Counted from the first letter of the stretch, positions 5,688-12,781 are shown. The stretch is DNA of 12,781 nucleotides from Octadecabacter sp. (GCA_003533975.1 DQCL01000264.1:1-12781), one strand, 5' to 3'. Numbers and translations are program-made. The notes: generated by a model not told the origin, from the sequence alone.

Positions 5688-7010
5688 ATGCCAGATACAG
5701 CCCGCGAAAACCCGACCGTTCCAAATGACCTTGATAGCTTTTGGATGCCTTTTACGTCGTCTGAGGCGTTCAAGGATAACCCGCGCCTGATATCGAAGGC
5801 GGAAGGTGTGCGTTACACGACCATCGACGGGCATGAGCTGCTGGACGGGACTGGCGGTTTGTGGTGCTGCAATGCAGGACACAACCATCCGACGATTACG
5901 AAGGCCATTCAAACCCAAGCGGCAACGTTGGATTTCGTGCATAATTTCAACCAAGGGCATCCATTGGCATTTGAAGCGGCGGCACGTGTTACCGCTCTGG
6001 CGCCGGGGTTTGATCATGTGTTTTTCACCAACTCCGGTTCCGAGGCAGTGGATACCGCGCTAAAGATCGCGCTGGCCTATCACAATGCCCGTGGTGACGG
6101 GCAGCGGCGGATTTTGGTTGGGCGCGAAAAGGCATATCACGGGATCAATTTCGGTGGCTTGTCGGTTGGTGGTTTGGGGTTGAACAAGGGGCAGTTTGGC
6201 ACGCTTTATCCATCTACCGCACACATGCGCCACACGTGGCTGCCAGAGAACACCAATTCGCGCGGCTTGCCAGAGCACGGCGCAGAACTGGCCGATGACT
6301 TGCAGCGCCTGTGTGAGCTGCATGGCGGGCACACGATTGCCGCTGTGATTGTCGAGCCTGTTTCAGGTGCCGGCGGCGTGTTCCCTCCGCCTGTTGGTTA
6401 TCTGAAACGGCTGCGTGAGATCTGTGATGCCCATGGCATTTTGATGATTTTCGATGAGGTCATCACGGGCTTCGGTCGCCTTGGAACGCCGTTCGCGTTT
6501 GAGGCATTTGGCGTGCAACCGGACCTTGTGACATGCGCCAAGGGTATGACCAACGCGACCGTTCCGATGGGTGGTGTTTTGGCGACAGCGGCTGTGCGTG
6601 ATGCGTTTCGCAATGGGCCAAAGACGATGCCGGATCTGTTTCATGGCTACACCTATTCCGGCCACCCGCTGGCATCTGCGGCATGTATCGCGACGCTCGA
6701 TGCCTATCGCGACGAGCAGATATTCGAGAACGCGGCGGCGATGGCCAAGCCGTGGGAGGATATGTTGCATACGTTGACCGACCTGCCTGCCGTGATGGAT
6801 GTGCGCAATTGCGGGATCATCGGGGCGGTGCATCTGCACCAAGATGGTGCCGTTGGCGATGCTGGCCGTGCAGCTTATGCAGGTCTGTGGGACGCAGGGC
6901 TGATCGCACGGCCTGTTGGGGATGCGCTATGCCTGTCGCCGCCGCTCACGATTACGCAGGCGCATATTGACGAGATCGGTGAGAAACTACGGACGCAATT
7001 GGCAGGTTAG
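5688..7010 (+). CDS. Class III omega-amino acid (beta-alanine-type):pyruvate aminotransferase
   Basis: PLP-dependent class III aminotransferase of 440 residues. The N-terminal FWMPFTSSEAFKDNPRLI is the signature of the beta-alanine/omega-amino acid:pyruvate transaminase group, which transfers amino groups from beta-alanine, taurine-like or amine donors to pyruvate. Visible active-site elements are GTGGLWCCNAGHNHP, the phosphate-binding TNSGSEAVDTALK, the AYHG block, the pyridine-nitrogen-binding Asp256 in IFDEVITGFGR, and the Schiff-base lysine Lys285 in CAKGMTNATVPMGG. An Arg in LIARPVGDAL near the C-terminus corresponds to the carboxylate-binding Arg of the family. The donor cannot be read from sequence. 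It lies 62 bases after the Lin0512 pair and has its own strong ribosome site, so it may be a separate unit. It converges on the next gene with a 4-base overlap. Confidence 0.9.
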   Translation: MPDTARENPTVPNDLDSFWMPFTSSEAFKDNPRLISKAEGVRYTTIDGHELLDGTGGLWCCNAGHNHPTITKAIQTQAATLDFVHNFNQGHPLAFEAAARVTALAPGFDHVFFTNSGSEAVDTALKIALAYHNARGDGQRRILVGREKAYHGINFGGLSVGGLGLNKGQFGTLYPSTAHMRHTWLPENTNSRGLPEHGAELADDLQRLCELHGGHTIAAVIVEPVSGAGGVFPPPVGYLKRLREICDAHGILMIFDEVITGFGRLGTPFAFEAFGVQPDLVTCAKGMTNATVPMGGVLATAAVRDAFRNGPKTMPDLFHGYTYSGHPLASAACIATLDAYRDEQIFENAAAMAKPWEDMLHTLTDLPAVMDVRNCGIIGAVHLHQDGAVGDAGRAAYAGLWDAGLIARPVGDALCLSPPLTITQAHIDEIGEKLRTQLAG

Positions 7011-8650
7011 GGTTTCGCCAATCCGCTGAGTGTGAGGTTTGTCGAAAGCGCATCTTCGGAGACCATGAGTTCGATCACGGCGAAGGTGCCGCTGGTCTTG
7101 GCGCGTTCGAAAGCGGGTGCAAAATCAGCAGTCTTCCAGACGGTTTCACCGTGCCCGCCGTAAGCCTGTGCGAGGGCGGCGAAGTCTGGATTCGCAAGCA
7201 TCGTGCCGGATACGCGGCCAGGGTAATGCTTTTCCTGATGCATGCGGATTGTCCCGTAGCGGCCATTGTTGACCACGACCACTATTGGGGTCGCGCCGTG
7301 CTGGGCCGCTGTCGAAAGCTCGTTCAGGGTCATCTGGAAACACCCATCCCCTGCGAGGCAAACGACGGTCTTGTCAGGGTATTCGAGCGAGGCTGAGATG
7401 GCGGCGGGAAATCCGTACCCCATCGAACCTGATGTTGGCGCGAGTTGGGTTCCGTAGCTTTTGTAGACGAAATAGCGATGCAAGAAGGCGGCATAGTTGC
7501 CTGCGCCGTTTGTCAGGATCGCGTCTTGGGGCAAAGTTTCAGACAGCCACTCAATAACCTTCTCGAGCTTCACATCACCCGGTGTTTCCTGCGGGGTTTT
7601 CCACGTGTCATAGTCAGCCCGCGCGTTTGCGGCCCAGTTTGCCCAGCCCGCATTACAGGCAGGTAGGCGCGACAGCGCACGGGTGAACGAAACCGCATCC
7701 GCGGTGACTGCGATATCTGGGCGATACACATGGCCCGGCTCGTTGGGATCAGCGTGGACATGCAGGATCGCGCAATGCGGTTTGGCAGGATCCACCAGCG
7801 AGTAGCCTTGGGTTTCAATGTCGCCCAAGCGAGAGCCGATCACGAGGAGGGCGTCAGCGTCACGGACACGTTGCGCAAGCTTGGGGTTAACACCAACATT
7901 CAAGTCACCCGCGTAATTGGGGTGTCGGTTGTCGAGGTAGTCCTGCCGCCGAAAGCCCAGTGCGACGGGGAGGTTTTGCGTGCTTGCGAAGGTGGCGAGG
8001 TCTTGCGCGGCCTCAGCCGACCAATGCGCGCCGCCGACTACGACAAGGGGGCGTTCAAACCCTGATAGCCATGTAAGCGTGTCTTCGGCGATGGTGTGCA
8101 GAGTCGGGGCGAGTTCAACGAGGGGACCCGCGCTATCGGGCACATCTGCGAGCCCCGAGAGCATGTCCTCGGGCAATGATAAAATCACAGGGCCGGGGCG
8201 ACCGGCGGTGGCGATGGTAAAGGCGCGGGCGATATATTCCGGAAGGCGTTCGGTTTGGTTCACCTCGGCGACCCATTTGCACAGGCCCCCGAACATGGAT
8301 TTGTAGTCGACCTCTTGAAATGCCTCGCGGTCGGTGTCTTGTGCGCGGATCTGGCCGACGAACACCACAAGTGGTGTGCTGTCTTGGTGGGCGATGTGAA
8401 TGCCCGCGGATGCGTTCGTCGCACCGGGGCCGCGTGTCACGAAGGCGACGCCGGGCTGCCCGGTCATCTTGCCATAGGCTTCGGCCATCATCGCGACGCC
8501 GCCTTCCTGACGGCAAACGATATTGTCGATGCCCGCGTCATAAAGGCCATCAAGCGCGGCGAGGAAGCTTTCGCCGGGAACGGAAAACACCCGACGCACG
8601 CCGAATTTAACGAGTTGATCGACAAGGATTTGGCCGCCGTGACGTTGCAT
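7007..8650 (-). CDS. ThDP-dependent enzyme of the acetolactate synthase family
   Basis: A 547-residue cytosolic enzyme with the three-domain layout of the family. The pyrimidine-binding domain (about 3-170) has FSVPGESFLAALD and the activating Glu49 in RQEGG, then TRGPGATNASAGI. A central Rossmann-like domain (about 185-325) contains LLVIGSRLGDIET. The PP-binding domain (about 360-530) contains the GDG...NN ThDP/Mg motif (Gly434-Asn462). Enzymes of this family decarboxylate 2-oxo acids and either ligate or release the product. This one is likely not the biosynthetic IlvB: there is no adjacent small subunit gene, and the sequence is a divergent branch. The substrate is unassigned. The start ATG at 8650 has GGAG seven bases upstream (plus-strand 8658-8661). 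The VOC gene lies 62 bases upstream on the same strand, a possible operon. Confidence 0.85.
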   Translation of the reverse strand: MQRHGGQILVDQLVKFGVRRVFSVPGESFLAALDGLYDAGIDNIVCRQEGGVAMMAEAYGKMTGQPGVAFVTRGPGATNASAGIHIAHQDSTPLVVFVGQIRAQDTDREAFQEVDYKSMFGGLCKWVAEVNQTERLPEYIARAFTIATAGRPGPVILSLPEDMLSGLADVPDSAGPLVELAPTLHTIAEDTLTWLSGFERPLVVVGGAHWSAEAAQDLATFASTQNLPVALGFRRQDYLDNRHPNYAGDLNVGVNPKLAQRVRDADALLVIGSRLGDIETQGYSLVDPAKPHCAILHVHADPNEPGHVYRPDIAVTADAVSFTRALSRLPACNAGWANWAANARADYDTWKTPQETPGDVKLEKVIEWLSETLPQDAILTNGAGNYAAFLHRYFVYKSYGTQLAPTSGSMGYGFPAAISASLEYPDKTVVCLAGDGCFQMTLNELSTAAQHGATPIVVVVNNGRYGTIRMHQEKHYPGRVSGTMLANPDFAALAQAYGGHGETVWKTADFAPAFERAKTSGTFAVIELMVSEDALSTNLTLSGLAKP

Positions 8651-8712
8651 AGGAGTACTCCGGTTTTGAGCCCGCAGAATGCGATACCGCGCGGGAAGTG
8701 CAAGGGGTTAGC

Positions 8713-9108
8713 TTACAGCTTGGTGGCGATTTCGATGAGATTTCCGTCTGGGTCGCGGATGTAGATGGACAGGATCGGCCCCGTGGCCCCCGTGCGTGTG
8801 ATTGGGCCTTCTTGGATTGGAACGTCGAGTGTTGCGAAATGGGTGATCCAGTCGGGGATCGGCGTGTCGGTGAGAAAGCACAGATCGGCAGACCCTGCTG
8901 TCGGGCGCATGGCGTGGGGTGTGAATTCTGCGCTGGTCTGATGCAGGTTTATCTTTTGATCGCCGTAAGAAAGCGCTGTGCGTTTGGTGCCGTCTGCCAC
9001 GACAAATTGGTTTGCTTTCATGCCCAGCACAGTTTCATAGAATGTCGCGGTCGCATCAATGGAGGCGACGGTCAGAACGAGATGATCGAGAGATTTCAGC
9101 TTGGGCAC
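8713..9108 (-). CDS. VOC family (glyoxalase/fosfomycin-resistance fold) protein
   Basis: A 131-residue vicinal-oxygen-chelate protein with two beta-alpha-beta-beta-beta modules. Module 1 starts at LDHLVLTVASIDATATFYE (residues 7-25) and ends at INLHQ. Module 2 is ADLCFL to YIRDPDGNLIEIA. Candidate metal ligands at the usual positions are His9, His56 and Glu126, with Asp75 at the third position, which differs from the His/Glu of well-known members. Such small VOC proteins include lyases, dioxygenases and thiol transferases, so the reaction cannot be assigned. The start is a GTG (9106-9108) with AGGAA seven bases upstream. It is divergent from the hydratase gene, with a gap of only 36 bases. 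Confidence 0.85.
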   Translation of the reverse strand: MPKLKSLDHLVLTVASIDATATFYETVLGMKANQFVVADGTKRTALSYGDQKINLHQTSAEFTPHAMRPTAGSADLCFLTDTPIPDWITHFATLDVPIQEGPITRTGATGPILSIYIRDPDGNLIEIATKL

Positions 9109-9115
9109 TTGCGGG

Positions 9116-9120
9116 TTCCT
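9116..9120 (-). promoter_or_regulatory. Ribosome binding site supporting the GTG start of the VOC gene
   Basis: AGGAA on the minus strand, seven bases before the GTG start codon at 9108-9106. It places the start at the canonical N-terminus of the fold (KLKSLDHLVL) and occupies part of the 36-base divergent gap. Confidence 0.65.
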
Positions 9121-9144
9121 ACAGATTTGGCCAGCATCGAAAGT

Positions 9145-9939
9145 ATGACAGCGCAGACATCAGCAACACAATCGCTAACCGACATTCTGGATCCTGCGCG
9201 CGCGCGTGCGCTGCAGGCGACCTTGGGGTTAGAGCAGACGATCGAAAGCGGCAGCACCTTGCCGCCGTTCTTTCACCACATCTATTTTTGGGACCCGCAG
9301 CCGCCCGAAAATCTTGGGCGGGATGGGCATCCAGCCTTGGGTGGGTTCCTGCCGGATATGGGATTGCCGAGGCGCATGTGGGCGGCTGGGCGGCTGCTGT
9401 TCCATGCGAACTTGATGGCCGGGGTACAAGCCGAAAAGGTGTCGCACATCGAAGGCGTGACGCGCAAATCAGGGCGGTCCGGCCCGTTGGCGTTCGTAAG
9501 GCTGCGCCATGATATCCGCCAAAGGGGAACCGTCGTTTTGAGCGAATGGCAGGATTTGGTGTACCGAGAAGATGGCGGCGAAACGCCTGAACGCCCGACT
9601 GCGCGAACGGATGAAACCCATTCCGAGACTGCCATTTTCGATAGCACGACGTTGTTTCGGTATTCTGCCCTGACGTTCAACGGGCATCGCATTCACTATG
9701 ACCGCCCCTATACACGGAGGGTCGAGAGGTATGAGGATTTGGTCGTGCATGGGCCGTTGCTTGCGCAACATTTGATGCTCATGGGGGAGGCGCAATTGGG
9801 CAAGCCGCTGACCGAGGTGACTTACCGCGCGACGGCACCATTGTGCGTGCCGCAATCCGCGACGCTGTGCTGGGCGGATGGCAGCGCATGGGTGCGTGGG
9901 CCAAAGGGCGAGCAGTGCATGGAAGCGGTGATGCGCTAG
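9145..9939 (+). CDS. MaoC/HTD2-type hydratase, mesaconyl-C4-CoA hydratase-like
   Basis: A 264-residue double-hotdog hydratase related to mesaconyl-C4-CoA hydratase/itaconyl-CoA hydratase and to yeast HTD2; these add water across enoyl-CoA or enoyl-ACP double bonds. The N-terminal hotdog carries FFHHIYFWDP (42-51), LGRDGHP...GGFLPD and LPRRMWAAGRL (75-84). The C-terminal hotdog carries FRYSALTFNGHRIHYDRPY (171-189) and VVHGPLLAQHLM (200-211), which are the family signatures with the catalytic-loop NGHxIHYD. The start is the ATG at 9145; the same frame is open far upstream, but that part overlaps the VOC gene antisense. The ribosome site is poor; an in-frame TTG at 9127 is an alternative. The exact acyl-CoA substrate is not deducible. 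The stop interlocks with that of the convergent oxidase gene. Confidence 0.83.
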   Translation: MTAQTSATQSLTDILDPARARALQATLGLEQTIESGSTLPPFFHHIYFWDPQPPENLGRDGHPALGGFLPDMGLPRRMWAAGRLLFHANLMAGVQAEKVSHIEGVTRKSGRSGPLAFVRLRHDIRQRGTVVLSEWQDLVYREDGGETPERPTARTDETHSETAIFDSTTLFRYSALTFNGHRIHYDRPYTRRVERYEDLVVHGPLLAQHLMLMGEAQLGKPLTEVTYRATAPLCVPQSATLCWADGSAWVRGPKGEQCMEAVMR

Positions 9940-10967
9940 AGGCTTTTGACTGGATCGAAGTCTGGCGGGATCGTGTTCTCACCGTTTAAAATGAGTTTGG
10001 CCAGTTTCTCGGCGGCGAGCGGGGCCATGCCGAAGCCGATTTTGAAGCCACCATTTGCGATGAATTCATCTTTGCGGAACGGGTGTGCGCCAAGCATGGG
10101 CGCGCGGGTGCGGGCACGTGGGCGCAGGCCCGCCCAGCGCCTGATTTCACGGGCATCTTGCAGCGCAGGAACGGCAGCGCGGGCTTTGGCAAGAAGGGCG
10201 TCGCATTGGGCATCAGTTGTGAACGGCGCGTCAAAGTCACGCTCGGTCGTGGCGCCGATTGCTGTTGTGCCGTCGAAATGCGGGATTATGTGCAACCCGT
10301 CGACAAACAATTGTGGCGCGGTGCGTGCATCATAATCCAGCAGCACCGCTTGGCCCTTGATACCAGCGCCGACCAGACGGGTGTGCTGCGCTGTAAGTTC
10401 CTCAAGCCCTTGCCAGCCGGTGGCCCAGACCACGTGGCCTTCATGGGGTGCATCTGGAACGATCTCGCCGCCGCGCGCTTGGAGGGCGGACGCAAGGGAC
10501 TGACACGCCTGTTTGGGATGAATGCGCCCTGTCAGAGTGTCGTGAATGAGCAGACCTGACCCGGATTTAGGCGCGAAGCCGTCTTGCGCTGGGACCACGT
10601 CCCAAACGGCGCGGCCTTGCCACAGGGTTTGTGCATTGATCCCGCGTTCTTGGGCGAGAGCGAGCATGTTTTCGGGCAAGGATTGCAGCCGACCAGTTCG
10701 AGCGTAGCCGGAGGGTTCACCACCCGTGTTTTCAATCTCAGCCCACCACTCTTCAGCCATCAAAAGGCTTTCGAGCTGGAAGGCCTTTTTCGGGTTCCAT
10801 TGTTCAGGCACATGGGGGGCCAAGGCGCCAACAATGCCACCTGACGCACCAGCGGCGACACCGTTCGGGTCTATCACGCGCACGCTGGCGCCTGCCTTTT
10901 GACATGCCCATGCAACGCTGAGGCCGAATGCCCCTGCCCCGCGTATTGTTACATCAACCGTTGCCAT
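9936..10967 (-). CDS. FAD-dependent oxidoreductase, MnmC oxidase-domain-like (DAO family)
   Basis: A 343-residue flavoprotein of the D-amino-acid-oxidase/glycine-oxidase superfamily. The N-terminal nucleotide-binding fold has RGAGAFG (residues 9-15) and the ribose-binding acidic VRVID. GASGGIVGALAP follows, then a substrate domain with LTGRIHPKQACQSLASAL, and a C-terminal GGFKIGFGMAPLAAEKLA that closes the FAD site. Because it is divergent from mnmD and matches the oxidase half of MnmC in its G-x-IHP and PLAAE segments, I infer it is a stand-alone MnmC(o) that removes the carboxymethyl group from cmnm5(s2)U34 in tRNA. A glycine-oxidase-like or other amine oxidase role is the alternative. The ATG at 10967 is chosen over a GTG three codons upstream because AGGTGG lies five bases before it. 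Confidence 0.8.
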   Translation of the reverse strand: MATVDVTIRGAGAFGLSVAWACQKAGASVRVIDPNGVAAGASGGIVGALAPHVPEQWNPKKAFQLESLLMAEEWWAEIENTGGEPSGYARTGRLQSLPENMLALAQERGINAQTLWQGRAVWDVVPAQDGFAPKSGSGLLIHDTLTGRIHPKQACQSLASALQARGGEIVPDAPHEGHVVWATGWQGLEELTAQHTRLVGAGIKGQAVLLDYDARTAPQLFVDGLHIIPHFDGTTAIGATTERDFDAPFTTDAQCDALLAKARAAVPALQDAREIRRWAGLRPRARTRAPMLGAHPFRKDEFIANGGFKIGFGMAPLAAEKLAKLILNGENTIPPDFDPVKSL

Positions 10968-11016
10968 CGCTGCCACCTGCTTTCATGGTCCCATTGACCA
11001 GATAGGACACTACGAC
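10968..11016. other. 49-base divergent gap between the oxidase and mnmD
   Basis: It contains both ribosome sites: AGGTGG for the oxidase (minus strand, 10973-10978) and AGGA for mnmD (11004-11007, nine bases before the ATG at 11017). No clear -35/-10 pair fits between them, so the promoters must overlap each other or lie partly inside the opposite coding sequences. Confidence 0.6.
10973..10978 (-). promoter_or_regulatory. Ribosome binding site fixing the oxidase start
   Basis: AGGTGG on the minus strand with five bases to the ATG at 10967-10965. It overlaps the upstream in-frame GTG (10976-10974), which argues against that GTG being used. Confidence 0.7.
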
Positions 11017-11700
11017 ATGACAGACCAGCGGGCGAATTTGGAATGGCGCGACGCGACGCGTGAAGGCGGGGGCGTACCGGTGTCGCTACAATTTGACGAC
11101 CCGTATTATTCGCTTGATGACGGGGTGGCCGAGACGCAGCACGTATTTTTGAGCGGCAATGACCTGCCCGAACGATTTCGAGACGGGTTTCATGTGGCTG
11201 AATTGGGCTTTGGCACGGGGCTAAATTTTCTCGTGACGCTGGCAGCTTGGCGTGAGGCGGGCGTTGAAGGCAAGTTACACTTCACGAGTTTTGAGGCCTT
11301 TCCGATGCCAATCGCGGATATGATCCGCGCGTTGGATGCGTTCGACGGCTTGCCGATGGATTTCATAGAAGATGACGCTGACATGGAGGTCTTGAGCCCG
11401 CAGATCAGTGGGCCTGATTTCGAGCTGCGCGTGGTGCACGGCGATGCCCGTGAGACATTACCCGATTGGGATGGCCGCGCGGATGCGTGGTATCTTGATG
11501 GATTCTCCCCCGCCAAAAACCCTGAGCTTTGGGGAGCGGATTTAATGGCACGAGTCGCGGCGCATACTGCGGCGGGCGGTACAGTTGCCACATATACTGC
11601 GGCCGGATTTGTGCGCCGTGGTTTGGCGGATGCCGGGTTTTCGATTGAGCGCGTGCAGGGGTTCGGGCGCAAGCGGCACATGGTGCGAGGGGTGCTATGA
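11017..11700 (+). CDS. mnmD: tRNA (5-methylaminomethyl-2-thiouridine)(34)-methyltransferase MnmD
   Basis: A 227-residue SAM-dependent methyltransferase equivalent to the N-terminal MnmC2 domain of E. coli MnmC. It methylates nm5(s2)U34 to mnm5(s2)U34 at the wobble base of certain tRNAs. Visible are the N-terminal DDPYYSLDDGVAETQHVFL, the SAM-binding motif AELGFGTGLNFL (61-72) and the diagnostic DGFSPAKNPELW (161-172) of the catalytic loop. The C-terminus GFGRKRHMVRGVL is also typical. In many gammaproteobacteria this domain is fused to the FAD oxidase; here it stands alone beside a divergent oxidase gene. The start ATG has AGGA nine bases upstream. The stop overlaps the next start (ATGA). Confidence 0.93.
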   Translation: MTDQRANLEWRDATREGGGVPVSLQFDDPYYSLDDGVAETQHVFLSGNDLPERFRDGFHVAELGFGTGLNFLVTLAAWREAGVEGKLHFTSFEAFPMPIADMIRALDAFDGLPMDFIEDDADMEVLSPQISGPDFELRVVHGDARETLPDWDGRADAWYLDGFSPAKNPELWGADLMARVAAHTAAGGTVATYTAAGFVRRGLADAGFSIERVQGFGRKRHMVRGVL

Positions 11701-12563
11701 CCACCCAGAACGTCCGCCTTGGCATCTTGTTGATGATCGCCACGACATTCGTGTTTGCAGTTCAGGACGGGATCAGCCGCCACTTGGCCGGCGAATACAA
11801 CGTGTTGATGGTCGTCACCATTCGCTACTGGTTCTTTGCGGCGTTTGTGATCGCGATAGCGCGGCGGCAGGCTGGGTCTGTTCGGGCGGCAGCGGCGACA
11901 CGCCAGCCACTGTTGCAGGTCTTTCGCGGGCTTCTGCTGGCGTCAGAGATTTGCGTAATGGTCACGGCGTTTGTGTACCTTGGGTTGGTTGAGGCACATG
12001 CAATATTCACCTGTTATCCGCTTTTGATCGCTGCGTTGTCTGGGCCCATTTTGGGGGAAACCGTCGGGTGGCGGCGGTGGTCTGCCATTGGCGTGGGCTT
12101 TATCGGCGTGCTGATTATTCTAAAGCCGGGGGTCGCGGTGTTTAGCCCTGCGGCGGCTATTCCGCTGTTGGCGGCCTTCATGTTCGCGCTGTACGGGCTG
12201 CTGACACGGTATGCCGCCCGACAGGACAGCACCGCGACGTCGTTCTTTTGGACAGGTGTTGTGGGCGCGGTTGCGTTGACGCCACTGGGTCTGTGGACGT
12301 GGGAGCCAATGACAGGAAGTGATTGGTGGTGGATGGGCGCGTTGTGCATCACGGGGGTGTCAGGCCATTGGTTATTGATCAAGACCTACGAGGTCGCAGA
12401 GGCCAGCGCTGTGCAGCCCTTTGCCTACCTGCAATTGGTCTTTGCGAGCGCCATAGGGATAACTGTTTTCAGCGAAACCATCGCGCCAAATGTTGCGCTT
12501 GGCGCGGCGTTGGTCGTGGCGGCGGGCATGTTCACGCTGTGGCGCACGCGGCGCGTGGCCTAG
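11697..12563 (+). CDS. EamA/DMT family transporter
   Basis: A 288-residue inner-membrane protein of the drug/metabolite transporter superfamily. It has the usual ten hydrophobic helices arranged as two EamA repeats (about 8-140 and 150-285). Repeat 1 opens with LGILLMIATTFVFAVQDGISR; the end of repeat 1 has GPILGETVGWRRWSAIGVGFIGVLIIL, the most conserved part of the fold. Repeat 2 closes with SETIAPNVALGAALVVAAGMF. The exported or imported metabolite cannot be predicted. The start lies in a 4-base ATGA overlap with mnmD, so translation is probably coupled. The stop interlocks with that of the gene on the opposite strand. Confidence 0.9.
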   Translation: MTTQNVRLGILLMIATTFVFAVQDGISRHLAGEYNVLMVVTIRYWFFAAFVIAIARRQAGSVRAAAATRQPLLQVFRGLLLASEICVMVTAFVYLGLVEAHAIFTCYPLLIAALSGPILGETVGWRRWSAIGVGFIGVLIILKPGVAVFSPAAAIPLLAAFMFALYGLLTRYAARQDSTATSFFWTGVVGAVALTPLGLWTWEPMTGSDWWWMGALCITGVSGHWLLIKTYEVAEASAVQPFAYLQLVFASAIGITVFSETIAPNVALGAALVVAAGMFTLWRTRRVA

Positions 12564-12781
12564 TCCCCTGCGCGCGCGACGGGGCGGATAGGTTGCGGAC
12601 CTGATGGGGTGGTTGGCGCGAGTTCACCTGCGCGGCGAACTGGTGGGCGTTCTATAGCCTGCTGAGCGGCGTCTTCGACTTCACCTTGTGGGGCTTGAAC
12701 CGTGCGATCCGGGCGGGCCACGGGGCGGATGACGGGTGCGGCACCGATCAGAATATCCGTAAACGCAACCGGACCGATTTG
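12560..12781 (-). CDS. C-terminus of an unidentified proline-rich protein (partial)
   Basis: A minus-strand frame is open from the right window edge to a TAG at 12562-12560 and gives 73 residues. It begins PVAFTDILIGAAPVIRPVAR, runs through a Pro/Ala/Arg/Gln-rich low-complexity tail, and ends PQPIRPVARAGD. The pentapeptide RPVAR, in the context IRPVAR, occurs twice, coded by an 11-base direct repeat ACGGGGCGGAT (12579-12589 and 12720-12730). Absence of stops over 222 bases, the exact stop-stop interlock with the neighbour, and the absence of any other gene support it. Its family cannot be told from this tail; proline-rich C-termini of this kind occur in secreted or envelope proteins. Confidence 0.6.
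   Translation of the reverse strand, partial: QIGPVAFTDILIGAAPVIRPVARPDRTVQAPQGEVEDAAQQAIERPPVRRAGELAPTTPSGPQPIRPVARAGD

Noticed and set aside
7007..8650. Sulfoacetaldehyde acetyltransferase (Xsc) in a taurine pathway with the aminotransferase
   Set aside because: At 547 residues it is shorter than Xsc (about 590), no taurine transporter or phosphotransacetylase gene is present, and the two genes are convergent.
8698..9144. Long N-terminal extension of the hydratase frame
   Set aside because: It is antisense to the VOC gene, which has clear family motifs and a ribosome site; hydratase homology begins only after 9145.

Overview
The window reads as a chromosomal segment of a marine roseobacter-like alphaproteobacterium (Rhodobacterales). 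The support is the aerobic-type cobalt chelatase CobN, an FnrL-type operator half-site pair, a TsoY-like membrane protein, a moderately high G+C content with dense gene packing, and the general look of the housekeeping proteins. This placement is inference; no rRNA or other marker is present. I see no mobile elements, CRISPR arrays, tRNA or rRNA genes.

Left third (1-5625), all on the + strand, is a cobalamin neighbourhood. It starts inside cobN (C-terminal two thirds). A 513-base gap without a convincing gene follows, ending in an FNR-type operator (2928-2941). Next comes a ten-or-so-helix membrane protein of the TsoY family, closed by a strong intrinsic terminator (4240-4266). Then comes a tightly coupled trio: cobO (corrinoid adenosyltransferase) and two tandem, diverged copies of the Lin0512 family, with start and stop codons overlapping by 1 and 4 bases. 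CobN inserts cobalt into hydrogenobyrinate a,c-diamide and CobO adenosylates the corrinoid. The Lin0512 pair has no known function, and its coupling to cobO is the best lead here to an undescribed accessory of corrinoid metabolism.

The middle (5688-9939) is metabolic. An omega-amino-acid (beta-alanine-type):pyruvate aminotransferase is convergent with a ThDP-dependent enzyme of the acetolactate synthase family. Upstream of the latter on the same strand is a VOC (glyoxalase-fold) protein, divergent from a MaoC/HTD2-type enoyl-CoA hydratase.

The right part (9936-12781) carries what looks like a split MnmC. A stand-alone FAD-dependent oxidase is divergent from mnmD, the methyltransferase for the wobble uridine modification mnm5(s2)U34. 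mnmD is translationally coupled to an EamA/DMT-family transporter. The window ends in the proline-rich C-terminus of an unidentified minus-strand protein.

All three convergent gene pairs overlap by exactly four bases with interlocked stop codons (TTAG, CTAG, CTAG). This leaves no room for terminators between them.
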